A stretch of 64,000 bases of DNA, from contig JBBCJU010000006.1 of NCBI GenBank assembly GCA_037190145.1, positions 372,001-436,000 on the forward strand. Reading direction: 5' to 3'. Positions within the stretch are counted from its first letter, which is position 1. Each line of letters starts with the position of its first letter. Shown piece after piece: positions 25,265-33,037 of this stretch. This DNA comes from 55-13 sp037190145. GTDB lineage: Bacteria; Armatimonadota; Fimbriimonadia; Fimbriimonadales; Fimbriimonadaceae. Under the pieces are notes generated by a model that ran no database searches, had not been told where the DNA came from, and saw nothing but the letters and a program-made list of their open reading frames with translations. The translations under genes and the position numbers were made by a program.

Positions 25265-26998
25265 ATGAAGATTCACCCTACAAATACTTGGCGGCTTGCC
25301 AAAGATGGAAATTGGCTGAAACCAGCCAAGGATCAAATGGATATTTCCGCACTAAGCTTTGCGCTAGGAGCACGGACCGAGTCCGGTAGCAAACCCACAG
25401 AGGTTTCTGCAGGATTTGACGGTTTGCTAGAGCAGTTTGAGGCGTCGGGATATATGCCGCCAGGAGCCCCGCCGGGGCCGGAGCCGCCACCCGACCTACT
25501 TTTGGCGGGGGAAGGAGTCGAGATCACTGAGCCGAATGCTCAATCTCAGAAACTGGACTTCCTACCGCTACAGAACACTGAACTAGATATTGAACTGCCA
25601 CAGCCATTCTGGGAGCAGAGCGCTGATTCAAAAGGATCGGAGTCTGGTTCAAACAATCCTAAGGGTGCTGATGAGGCGATGGGCTGGCTGGTAAGTCAGA
25701 TGGCTGGTGGATTCTTTGCTGAACCTATGTCAACCCCAGTGGACTTCGCTGCTGATCTGGTAGCCGATGACCTTTCTGTCCCACCCACTCAGGATAGCGA
25801 GTTCACTCCTGCCTCAATGCCCACCCATGGATTCGCGGTAAATACGAAGACCGCATTAGGTGGAAGAGACAGAGTTAACTATTCAGAAGAGCCGACAACG
25901 TTATCGAACGAAGCTGCTGAGAACGATTTTCAAAATCCAACCCTCCAACTATCTTGTAAACAACCTGATCCGCAGGTAAGTGTTTCCAAAGGTGAGGCAC
26001 TTCCGGTAGACGCAGATGTTCTGGAATCTCTAAACGTAACCTCGATTGAATCTCAGGCTGCCGACATTGTAAAGAACTCTGAGAGCAACAACGAAGTTCG
26101 AAAGGCCAATACGAGCAGTCGAAGCGCTCATAAAGGGAACCAAGACCCCGCAGAGTCTGTGATAGCGGTCACTTCTGTAGAGGTTGATTCTTCGATTCAA
26201 GCTGAGTCTAAGGCTAAAACCGAACCTTCCAATTTGGTTGCAGCTCGTGAATCATCTAAGCGATCGCCGAAAGGAGCCGCCTTGGAAGACTCTCAAGCTC
26301 CAAGCACCTTGTCTCCGGTGGCTGACGAGGATAAAGGCAGCGTTAAAAAACTAGTTCAACGAGATCGTAGTGCGGACGGTGCTTTCAGTGACGTCAGTCG
26401 GAGATTGCCTGAGAAGAAGGTTGCAATAGCGAAAGAAGCAGTGCTTCTGGAAGCATCCCGAGGTCTTCTTGAAGCTGCGACTTCGCAGGTTGCTTCTTTA
26501 TCAACACCGCGATCAACAGATGCCCGACCGGCGCTTACCCCAACTGAGGTTGATCTGGTTGTAAAGCAGGCTGCCGACAAGCTTCAGATGTTGGCTACCG
26601 CTCGCCCAAGAAACGGAGTAACGATTCACTTGAATCCGGAAGACTTTGGATCTATCACGGTTGTTGTCAAAACAGTCGGCAAAATGGTGGAGACACAGAT
26701 TTCTGCAAGCGATTCGCGAGTCAGCGAAGCGTTGGATCAACACCAAGCGCGACTTGTAGAAGCTATGGATTCTCGTGGTTTCCAGTTGCACACGGTTACG
26801 GTTTCCCAGCAAAGCGGTCAATCGAATCAGAGTCAAGATTCGGCGCGGAGTTGGCAACAGTCAAACCAACAGTCGAATCAACAACAGTCAAACAATTCAC
26901 ATGGACAACGTGGTCAAGCTGATCAGCAATTTCATCAGCCACGACCTCAGAGCAGAATGTCGTCTCGCCGTAACGAGGGCGTAGACCTCGCTATATAA
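25265..26998 (+). CDS. fliK: Flagellar hook-length control protein FliK
   Basis: The 577-residue protein has a long low-complexity N-terminal region, as usual for FliK. The conserved C-terminal domain spans about residues 425-520: VKQAADKLQMLATARPRNGV, then TIHLNPEDFGSITVVVK, and ALDQHQARLVEAMDSRGF. A Gln/Ser/Asn-rich tail follows (QQSNQQSNQQQSNN). FliK is exported and measures the growing hook, then switches export specificity through FlhB. It heads a hook operon with flgD 12 bases downstream. Confidence 0.93.
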   Translation: MKIHPTNTWRLAKDGNWLKPAKDQMDISALSFALGARTESGSKPTEVSAGFDGLLEQFEASGYMPPGAPPGPEPPPDLLLAGEGVEITEPNAQSQKLDFLPLQNTELDIELPQPFWEQSADSKGSESGSNNPKGADEAMGWLVSQMAGGFFAEPMSTPVDFAADLVADDLSVPPTQDSEFTPASMPTHGFAVNTKTALGGRDRVNYSEEPTTLSNEAAENDFQNPTLQLSCKQPDPQVSVSKGEALPVDADVLESLNVTSIESQAADIVKNSESNNEVRKANTSSRSAHKGNQDPAESVIAVTSVEVDSSIQAESKAKTEPSNLVAARESSKRSPKGAALEDSQAPSTLSPVADEDKGSVKKLVQRDRSADGAFSDVSRRLPEKKVAIAKEAVLLEASRGLLEAATSQVASLSTPRSTDARPALTPTEVDLVVKQAADKLQMLATARPRNGVTIHLNPEDFGSITVVVKTVGKMVETQISASDSRVSEALDQHQARLVEAMDSRGFQLHTVTVSQQSGQSNQSQDSARSWQQSNQQSNQQQSNNSHGQRGQADQQFHQPRPQSRMSSRRNEGVDLAI

Positions 26999-27010
26999 AG
27001 GAAAGCAGAA

Positions 27011-27427
27011 ATGGATGTAGGAAACATAACTTCGGATCAGTACTGGGGCAATACAGCGGCTAAGGCAAAGTCAAGCCTAGATATGAACCAGTTCTTGCGT
27101 TTGTTGGCCGTTCAGATGGAGAACCAGAATCCTCTTGAGCCGATGAACGATCGCGACTTCTTTGCCCAGATGGCTCAGCTTGGCCAGGTGCAAGGAATGG
27201 ATCAAATCAACAAAAACCTGGAAGTGACGCAAATCACAAGCTTGATCGGCAAAACTGTGGTTGCAGTCCGCCCAATGTCTGATACTGGAACTGGCTACAA
27301 CGAAATGGTTGAGGGCAAGGTTACTTCGATGGTTGTCAAGAATGGGCAGTATTATCTCGGAGTTACCGAAGCCAACGGTGGTTTGGTTGAAATTCAAATT
27401 CCTGCCATTCACTCCATCAAACAGTAA
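27011..27427 (+). CDS. flgD: Flagellar hook capping protein FlgD
   Basis: The 138-residue protein is a short FlgD with the conserved N-terminal module: LDMNQFLRLLAVQMENQNPL, then EPMNDRDFFAQMAQLGQVQG, and ITSLIGKTVVA. The immunoglobulin-like C-terminal insert of enteric FlgD is missing or reduced, as in many Gram-positive-type forms. It caps the hook during assembly. AAAGGA lies 9 bases before the ATG. Confidence 0.93.
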   Translation: MDVGNITSDQYWGNTAAKAKSSLDMNQFLRLLAVQMENQNPLEPMNDRDFFAQMAQLGQVQGMDQINKNLEVTQITSLIGKTVVAVRPMSDTGTGYNEMVEGKVTSMVVKNGQYYLGVTEANGGLVEIQIPAIHSIKQ

Positions 27428-27439
27428 GATCGCATCGTC

Positions 27440-27811
27440 ATGGATAACCGCATTCAGAACAGTAGAATTCACGATCTCCTGATCGGCCAGCCGACACCTA
27501 CACCGGTGCAGCCGAACAAGGTTGAAAGTGGTCCCGACTTCGCTTCGATTCTTCAGGATCGATTGAAGGTGAGTGGCCACGCTCAGACGCGCTTGCAAAG
27601 CCGAAACATCGAACTCGGGCAAGCAGAGTGGAATCGAGTTCTGGAGGGTGTGGAAAGAGCTGCGGCTAAAGGCGCGAAAGAGTCACTCGTATTAGTCGAT
27701 AATGCTGCTCTGGTAGTTAGCATTAAAAACCGTACAGTTATCACGGCCGTTGACCAACAACACTTAAAGGAGAACGTTTTCACGAACATCGATAGTGCGG
27801 TGATCGTGTAG
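27440..27811 (+). CDS. Flagellar operon protein, TIGR02530 type
   Basis: The 123-residue protein lies between flgD and flgE, where TIGR02530 flagellar operon proteins are found. The typical core is DFASILQDRLKVSGHAQTRL, then WNRVLEGVERAAAKGAKESL, LVLVDNAALVVSIKNRTVIT and the end FTNIDSAVIV. The family is conserved in hook operons, but its exact role is not established; a regulatory or assembly role is likely. It starts 12 bases after flgD. Confidence 0.9.
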   Translation: MDNRIQNSRIHDLLIGQPTPTPVQPNKVESGPDFASILQDRLKVSGHAQTRLQSRNIELGQAEWNRVLEGVERAAAKGAKESLVLVDNAALVVSIKNRTVITAVDQQHLKENVFTNIDSAVIV

Positions 27812-27940
27812 CAACCAAGAACTTTTATCGAAAACTGGGAAGGGAATAGAGCAGGATCGGGTGTCCCCCGAGTGTTCGCCAAAGCCCCGAAGCGGCTAGG
27901 CGCCTTCCCCAAGACCGAAACAAAATCGGAACGCGGAAAA

Positions 27941-27967
27941 CGGATGTTGGAGTTTCTCCAGAATCCG
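27941..27967 (+). promoter_or_regulatory. Hairpin in the flgE leader
   Basis: CGGAT-gt-TGGAG, loop TTT, CTCCA-ga-ATCCG forms a 10-bp stem with one 2x2 internal loop, 38 bases before the flgE ATG. The 194-base gap before flgE is long for this operon; the hairpin may tune flgE expression or mark an internal processing site. It has no T-run, so it is not a terminator. Confidence 0.4.
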
Positions 27968-28005
27968 CATCCAACCTCCGCAGAACACAGGAAGGAACAG
28001 AACAC

Positions 28006-29259
28006 ATGTTACAGGCACTACTCGCTGGCGTAGCCAGCATCAAAGCTCAGCAGACTCGAATGAACGTGATTGGCAACAACCTTGCCAACGTAAACACGAC
28101 CGCCTACAAGGGCTCTCGCGTCACCTTCCAGGACATGATTGCGCAGACTCTCCGCGGCGCTAGCCGGCCAACTGGAGACCTGGGTGGAACAAACGCCATT
28201 CAGTTTGGTCTGGGTGTATTGATCGCCGGTACTGATGTCAATAACGAACAAGGATCGTTGAACGCAACGAACCGCCCAACCGACTTCGCGATTCAAGGCA
28301 ATGGCTTCTTCATGGTGAGTAACGGCGACCGTATTGCTTACACTAGGGACGGAGCATTCGATCTCGACGCTAATGGTGACCTTGTACACCGAGCGACCGG
28401 TGAGAGAATGACCGGATGGACGGCTGATCAGGCAACTGGAGCTATCGATACGAATCAACCCGTTGGCCCAACCTCTAGCCTGAACGTTCCTATTGGTGCA
28501 CGAACCGCCGTGCAGCAAACTACAGATATCACTTGGTCAGGAAATCTTGATATGCGGGTTTTCGAAGAGCCAGGTTTGCAAAGTACCCAGGCGATCGTAA
28601 GAGTCTACGATTCGCTTGGTGGTCAACATGACTTAACCCTGGAAATCACTGAGTCTGCGACTCCGAATGAATGGACGTGGTCCGCTTCGGGGACGGGAGG
28701 CGATACAGTTACAGGTTCTGGAACTCTTGTTTTTGACCCCGCAACCGGAAGAATGTCTTCTGGAAACCCAGGTTCAATAACGGTAACTCCTTCTGCGGCT
28801 TCGGGTGTTCCTGCTTTCCCAATCAGCTTGAACCTGGGTGCGATCAGCCAGTTGGGAACGGAGATGCAGGTCAACGCTTCTAATCAGAACGGTTTTGCTC
28901 CTGGATCACTATCTAGCTTTTCCGTTGGAACTGATGGCGTAGTTACCGGTCTTTACACGAACGGTCTCACACGACCTCTTGGGCAAATTTCTGTGGCGAT
29001 CTTCCCGAATGCAAATGGCTTGGAAAGGACAGGCAGTAACTTGTGGCGAGCAACCGACAACTCTGGTGTAGCCGTTGTGGGTACTCCTCGCACCGGAGGC
29101 CGTGGATCTATCAATTCTGGATTCCTTGAGCAATCCAACATCGACATCGGTAACGAGTTCACCGATTTGATCGTGACTCAAAGAGGTTTCCAAGCGAACA
29201 CGAAGGTGGTTACTACTGTGGATGAGATGCTTCAAGACCTCATCAACATGAAGCGATAA
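28006..29259 (+). CDS. flgE: Flagellar hook protein FlgE
   Basis: The 417-residue protein starts MLQALLAGVASIKAQQTRMN with the rod-hook signature VIGNNLANVNTTAYKGSRV. Middle blocks include NRPTDFAIQGNGFFMVSNGD and YTRDGAFDLDANGDL. It ends with the conserved helix TDLIVTQRGFQANTKVVTTV. It polymerises into the hook that links rod and filament. A good Shine-Dalgarno site (AGGAAGGA) precedes the ATG. A strong terminator closes the operon. Confidence 0.96.
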   Translation: MLQALLAGVASIKAQQTRMNVIGNNLANVNTTAYKGSRVTFQDMIAQTLRGASRPTGDLGGTNAIQFGLGVLIAGTDVNNEQGSLNATNRPTDFAIQGNGFFMVSNGDRIAYTRDGAFDLDANGDLVHRATGERMTGWTADQATGAIDTNQPVGPTSSLNVPIGARTAVQQTTDITWSGNLDMRVFEEPGLQSTQAIVRVYDSLGGQHDLTLEITESATPNEWTWSASGTGGDTVTGSGTLVFDPATGRMSSGNPGSITVTPSAASGVPAFPISLNLGAISQLGTEMQVNASNQNGFAPGSLSSFSVGTDGVVTGLYTNGLTRPLGQISVAIFPNANGLERTGSNLWRATDNSGVAVVGTPRTGGRGSINSGFLEQSNIDIGNEFTDLIVTQRGFQANTKVVTTVDEMLQDLINMKR

Positions 29260-29284
29260 CCACTAACGAGTAGAAGCTGAACGG

Positions 29285-29326
29285 AACCCGCCTCTGCAGA
29301 CTATTGCAGAGGCGGGTTTCGGTTTT
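29285..29326 (+). terminator. Terminator of the flagellar hook operon
   Basis: A 14-bp perfect stem (29285-29298 with 29305-29318, arm AACCCGCCTCTGCA) has a 6-base loop and is followed by TCGGTTTTG. Confidence 0.9.
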
Positions 29327-29377
29327 GTCATGAGTCTAGTTTCGCCGTGGACGCACTCTACCGGTATCCTTCTGGAT

Positions 29378-29758
29378 ATGCTTAGAGAAGTCGTATCAAC
29401 GGACAACGCTCCCGCCGCTATTGGCCCTTATAGTCAAGCTGTTCGCGCAGAAGGAAAATTTCTTTTTTGCAGTGGTCAGATTCCACTGACTCCATCCGGT
29501 GAACTCATCACGGGCGATGTCAAAGATCAAGCAAAGCAGTGCATGGACAACGTAAAAAATCTCTTGGAAGCCGCCGGATTGACTTTGGCAAACGTAGCGA
29601 AAACCACGATATTCTTGAGTTCTATGGACCATTTTGCGGCGGTGAATGAAGTCTACGGTTCTTACTTTGAGTCAACTCCTCCTGCCCGATCAACCGTTGC
29701 TGTAGCTGGTCTTCCTAAGGCCGTTGACGTTGAGATTGAAGTTCTAGCCGTTTACTAG
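29378..29758 (+). CDS. ridA: RidA family reactive intermediate deaminase
   Basis: From the ATG at 29378 the protein has 126 residues, the normal RidA length. Signature parts are APAAIGPYSQAVRAEGKFLF near the start and STPPARSTVAVAGLPKAVDV with the active Arg near residue 105. RidA hydrolyses 2-aminoacrylate and related enamines released by PLP enzymes. An upstream in-frame ATG at 29330 would add 16 unrelated residues. Confidence 0.94.
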   Translation: MLREVVSTDNAPAAIGPYSQAVRAEGKFLFCSGQIPLTPSGELITGDVKDQAKQCMDNVKNLLEAAGLTLANVAKTTIFLSSMDHFAAVNEVYGSYFESTPPARSTVAVAGLPKAVDVEIEVLAVY

Positions 29759-29801
29759 GAGCGGAGGGCTGAGGCTTGAGGGGCGAAGGTGTTCAGTGTG
29801 A

Positions 29802-30176
29802 ATGGCTAGTGCTGGTGATAAGAAAGAGGCATTCAAAGTGCGAACAAAGCAAATGGCATTAGCAGCTCTCCGTGTTTCTGAAAACTTACCGCGATCGATA
29901 GTTTGCGGGGTCATTTCAAAGCAATTGGTTCGTAGCTCTACGTCAGTCACAGCTAATTACCGAGCCGCTTGTCGTGCAAGAAGCAATGCAGAATGCATCG
30001 CTAAGCTAGGGATCGTTGAAGAAGAAGCCGACGAAACAATGTTTTGGCTAGAACTCGCTATGGAAGGTGGGTATCTGGCCGAACATGTTGGACTTCCACT
30101 TTGGACAGAATGTGATGAGATAACGGCTATAACTGTTACGTCCATAAAAAACATAAGAGCAAAGATAAATACTTAA
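29802..30176 (+). CDS. Four-helix-bundle protein (TIGR02436, 23S-IVP-like)
   Basis: The 124-residue protein matches the four-helix-bundle family first seen in 23S rRNA intervening sequences: FKVRTKQMALAALRVSENLP, KQLVRSSTSVTANYRAACRA, and FIAKL-like NAECIAKLGIVEEEADETMF with WLELAMEGG. It is not inside an rRNA gene here. The role of the family is unknown. It lies 43 bases after ridA. Confidence 0.88.
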   Translation: MASAGDKKEAFKVRTKQMALAALRVSENLPRSIVCGVISKQLVRSSTSVTANYRAACRARSNAECIAKLGIVEEEADETMFWLELAMEGGYLAEHVGLPLWTECDEITAITVTSIKNIRAKINT

Positions 30177-30241
30177 CCCAATCCTGCACTTTCGCCCTAA
30201 TTACTTCCACCCTCAACCTTCCACCCTCGTAATCCTTCTCT

Positions 30242-31147
30242 ATGAAACGTGTTGTCTCCATTAGCCTTGGCTCTAGCAAACGCAATAAAGAGCAGGAAGT
30301 ATCGATCTTGGGACAAGAGTTTAAGATCGAACGAGTTGGGGTGGATGGAGACCTCAAGCGTTTCGGAGACATGTTTGCAGAGCTAGACGGAAAGGTTGAT
30401 GCGCTTGGGGTTGGTGGGGCGGACGTCTATGTTGTGGTTGGGGATAAACGATACGCATTTCGCCAGATCCTTAAACTGGTTGCCCGCGCTAGGTCCACTC
30501 CCGTGGTTGACGGCAGTGGGCTGAAGCATACGCTTGAACGAGCGACCATTGAACACTTACACAAATCTGGACTGATTGATTTTAAGAAGGAGACAGTTTT
30601 ACTTGTCTCGGCGGTCGACCGATTTGGTATGGCCCAGGCCCTCGATAGCTTGGGCGGAGAGGTCGTTTACGGTGATCTTCTTTTTGGGATTGGGCTGCCA
30701 TTTCCCATTCATAAGTATAAAAATGTTCGAAGACTTGGGGCTAGCATTCTTCCGATCATCACGAAAATGCCGTTTAAATGGTTTTATCCGACAGGGGAGA
30801 AGCAAGACGAACGTAAGCCCAAGCATGAGAAGATTTGGAGGAAGTGCAGCGTTGTCGCAGGAGATACGCTCTACATTCGCCGCTATGCCCCGGATGACCT
30901 CAAAGGAAAGACTGTAATCACCCAGACCGTCCGTAAGGCTGATCTCGATTGGTTGCAAAAGGCTGGGGTTAGCCGAGTGATCACAACGACCCCCCTTATG
31001 GGAGGGGAAACGTTTGCCACCAATGTGATGGAAGGGGTTATCGTGGCTCTATTGGGCAAGCGACCCGATCAAATTTCTGAGAGTGATTATCGAGAAGTAT
31101 TGACACAACTAGATTGGAAGCCGAATGTAATCGATCTTTCGGCCTAA
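30242..31147 (+). CDS. Conserved protein adjacent to acyl-ACP reductase-like gene (often labelled quinate/shikimate 5-dehydrogenase)
   Basis: The 301-residue soluble protein begins MKRVVSISLGSSKRNKEQEV, followed by VDALGVGGADVYVVVGDKRY and ARSTPVVDGSGLKHTLERAT. A Rossmann-like core is suggested by VLLVSAVDRFGMAQALDSLG, and VITTTPLMGGETFATNVMEG comes near the end. I recall similar proteins carrying a quinate/shikimate 5-dehydrogenase label, but I see no shikimate site, so function stays open. The next gene, 61 bases on, resembles acyl-ACP reductase; the two are likely one pathway unit. Confidence 0.65.
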   Translation: MKRVVSISLGSSKRNKEQEVSILGQEFKIERVGVDGDLKRFGDMFAELDGKVDALGVGGADVYVVVGDKRYAFRQILKLVARARSTPVVDGSGLKHTLERATIEHLHKSGLIDFKKETVLLVSAVDRFGMAQALDSLGGEVVYGDLLFGIGLPFPIHKYKNVRRLGASILPIITKMPFKWFYPTGEKQDERKPKHEKIWRKCSVVAGDTLYIRRYAPDDLKGKTVITQTVRKADLDWLQKAGVSRVITTTPLMGGETFATNVMEGVIVALLGKRPDQISESDYREVLTQLDWKPNVIDLSA

Positions 31148-31208
31148 CTTCGCTCTGGTACATTCAGTTGTACGTCTCTAGTAGGATAGTTCGGGAGAAA
31201 ATGCTAAG

Positions 31209-32294
31209 TTGACTCGTTTCGGTTTCGTCGTCCATCCGTTAACGGTTCGCGATATGGCTCGGAAATATCCGATAGCCAAGTATCTCCCTGAGTCATGGGT
31301 TGAAGCTTTTGCTCGCAAGAAAGATCCGGTGGTGATGAGTAAGATCACTGGGATCAAGAGTCCAACTGGAGCTGAGACTGAAGGTTGGTTTATTGGCCTT
31401 CCATATACACCTCGCCAGATGACCGAGACGGTGCCGATTGATGAGGTTTACACCAAGATTGCCAAGTGTGGTGATCTTGCGGCCAGCTTAGGAGCCGATA
31501 TCATTGGCCTTGGCGCCTTTAGCAGTGTCGTAGGGGATGGCGGAATCACGATTGCGAAGAGGGCCAATATTAAGGCGGTTACTACGGGCAATTCCTATAC
31601 GGTAGCCACCGCAATTGAAGGCACACTGAAGGCTTGTCAGCTACTTGATATTGATTTACCAAACTCAACTCTTGCGGTAGTTGGTGCGACTGGTTCCATT
31701 GGAAAGACCTGCGCTCGAGTTCTCGGAAGATCATTTGGGCAGACCATCCTTGTTGGACGAGACATGGAAAGAACCCAGGCTGTAGCCAACGAGATTGGAG
31801 GAGCTTTGGCTTCTACAGACGTGTCAGATATAAACAAAGCGGATGCCATTATAACGGTGAGTTCAGCGGGTAAAGAGTTGATTCTTCCTGAACACTTGCG
31901 ACCCGGTGCGGTCGTCTGTGATGTGGCTCGTCCTCGTGATGTTAGTGCGAGGGTCACCAAAGAGCGACCTGACGTGTTGGTCATCGAAGGCGGTGTTGTG
32001 CGCGTTCCCGGTGATGTGGAATTCAATATGAACTTTGGATTTCCCGAGAAGACCGCATATGCCTGTATGAGCGAAACCATTATGCTTGCCCTAGAGGAGC
32101 GGATCGAAAACTTCACTTTGGGTAAGGATGTATCCGTTGAACAGGTTGATGAGATTTCTGCTTTAGCGCACAAGCATGGATTTGAACTGGCTGGTTTTCG
32201 ATCTTTCGAACGGGCGGTGGGTGAAGATGCTATCGAGCGGGCGAGAAACGCCAGAAAAAAGAATCAACCAACGAAGAGCCCTAGTTTGGTCTAG
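31209..32294 (+). CDS. Acyl-ACP reductase-like dehydrogenase (cyanobacterial AAR type)
   Basis: The 361-residue protein, with a TTG start, follows the cyanobacterial fatty-aldehyde-forming acyl-ACP reductase along its length: GFVVHPLTVRDMARKYPIAK, IIGLGAFSSVVGDGGI, the TTGNSYTVA block, NADPH-binding VVGATGSIGKTCAR (near residue 158), VIEGGVVRVPGDVEFNMNFG, and the ending DEISALAHKHGFELAGF. AAR reduces acyl-ACP to aldehyde with NADPH. No aldehyde-deformylating oxygenase gene follows, so alkane synthesis is not implied. Aldehydes for ether lipids or wax-like compounds are possible. The last 25 residues are a basic tail. Confidence 0.75.
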   Translation: MTRFGFVVHPLTVRDMARKYPIAKYLPESWVEAFARKKDPVVMSKITGIKSPTGAETEGWFIGLPYTPRQMTETVPIDEVYTKIAKCGDLAASLGADIIGLGAFSSVVGDGGITIAKRANIKAVTTGNSYTVATAIEGTLKACQLLDIDLPNSTLAVVGATGSIGKTCARVLGRSFGQTILVGRDMERTQAVANEIGGALASTDVSDINKADAIITVSSAGKELILPEHLRPGAVVCDVARPRDVSARVTKERPDVLVIEGGVVRVPGDVEFNMNFGFPEKTAYACMSETIMLALEERIENFTLGKDVSVEQVDEISALAHKHGFELAGFRSFERAVGEDAIERARNARKKNQPTKSPSLV

Positions 32295-32372
32295 TCGGGA
32301 AATCTAGCATTGACCGATTCAATACCCAATCCTTTACCAGGATTTAGATTTGGTGATTGAGGAATATCCAAC

Positions 32373-32552
32373 TTGTTTGAAAGCGAGATGATTCCCATGT
32401 ACTGCCTACTCTATATCCTCACTGGTTCGGCTTTTTATTGGCTCTCGTATCGAGGAGCCAAGATGACTGAAGATGATGAAGCAACACATCCTGTTCCTAC
32501 AGGAGCTGAAGTCATTTACTTGTATCCTGAGAAAGAGCTTAAAGTAGCCTAA
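32373..32552 (+). CDS. Small membrane protein (59 aa), tentative
   Basis: A TTG start at 32373 has GAGGA 9 bases upstream. One membrane segment (MYCLLYILTGSAFYWLSY, about residues 9-26) is followed by a charged tail (TEDDEATHPVPTGAEVIYLY). An ATG at 32388 is another possible start. It lies 78 bases after the reductase gene and overlaps the convergent lipoprotein gene by 4 bases. No family is recognised. Confidence 0.45.
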   Translation: MFESEMIPMYCLLYILTGSAFYWLSYRGAKMTEDDEATHPVPTGAEVIYLYPEKELKVA

Positions 32553-33037
32553 CTGCCATTCTTTTCAATCTTGGTTAGGGTGACCGGCTCTGGATAATTG
32601 CCCCCTGGATCGTGGAAATCTATTCCCCCGTCCGAACGGGGCGACAATGTGATCTCTTTGAACTGGTCGCGTACTTCTTGAGGCTCTTTGTCAAGGCTCA
32701 CTCCGAGCCGAGATTCCACATTTAGAAACGCCTTCCCATCTGCATAGCGAACGGCTCCTTCGTGCGGAAGCCCTGCTTCTTTGAGCTTAAAACGATTGCC
32801 ATCGATTTCTAAGATCACTCTTCCCAAAGTCTTAGCGATGGCAGGATTAGCTCCTGGCACCGTGGAAATGTCCCGATCTCCCCTCCACTCGCCATGAAAG
32901 TTGAAGCCTGCCGAGCATCCAGCAAGGCAAAAGACCAGAGCCAAGAGGGCTCCGGCGGATATACTTCGACGGATGCCTGCGATTACCGCCGAAATGTACT
33001 CATCAATGGGTTTGACCGACGGGGAATACCAACTCAT
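32549..33037 (-). CDS. Lipoprotein of unknown function
   Basis: A lipobox LAGC lies in ISAGALLALVFCLAGCSAGF. The mature part, about 120 residues, has FHGEWRGDRDISTV, a predicted beta-rich core (ILEIDGNRFKLKEAG) and TLSPRSDGGIDFHDPGGNYP. The start is uncertain: the only ATGs upstream of the signal (33037 and beyond) give a long N-region and overlap the divergent purL start. A non-ATG start closer to IRRSISAG is possible. Confidence 0.65.
   Translation of the reverse strand: MSWYSPSVKPIDEYISAVIAGIRRSISAGALLALVFCLAGCSAGFNFHGEWRGDRDISTVPGANPAIAKTLGRVILEIDGNRFKLKEAGLPHEGAVRYADGKAFLNVESRLGVSLDKEPQEVRDQFKEITLSPRSDGGIDFHDPGGNYPEPVTLTKIEKNGS

Noticed and set aside
29802..30176. Remnant of a 23S rRNA intervening sequence
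   Set aside because: There is no rRNA sequence around it; members of this protein family are commonly free-standing.
31209..32294. Shikimate dehydrogenase (aroE)
   Set aside because: The nucleotide-binding fold is shared, but the N- and C-terminal blocks match acyl-ACP reductase and no shikimate site is seen.
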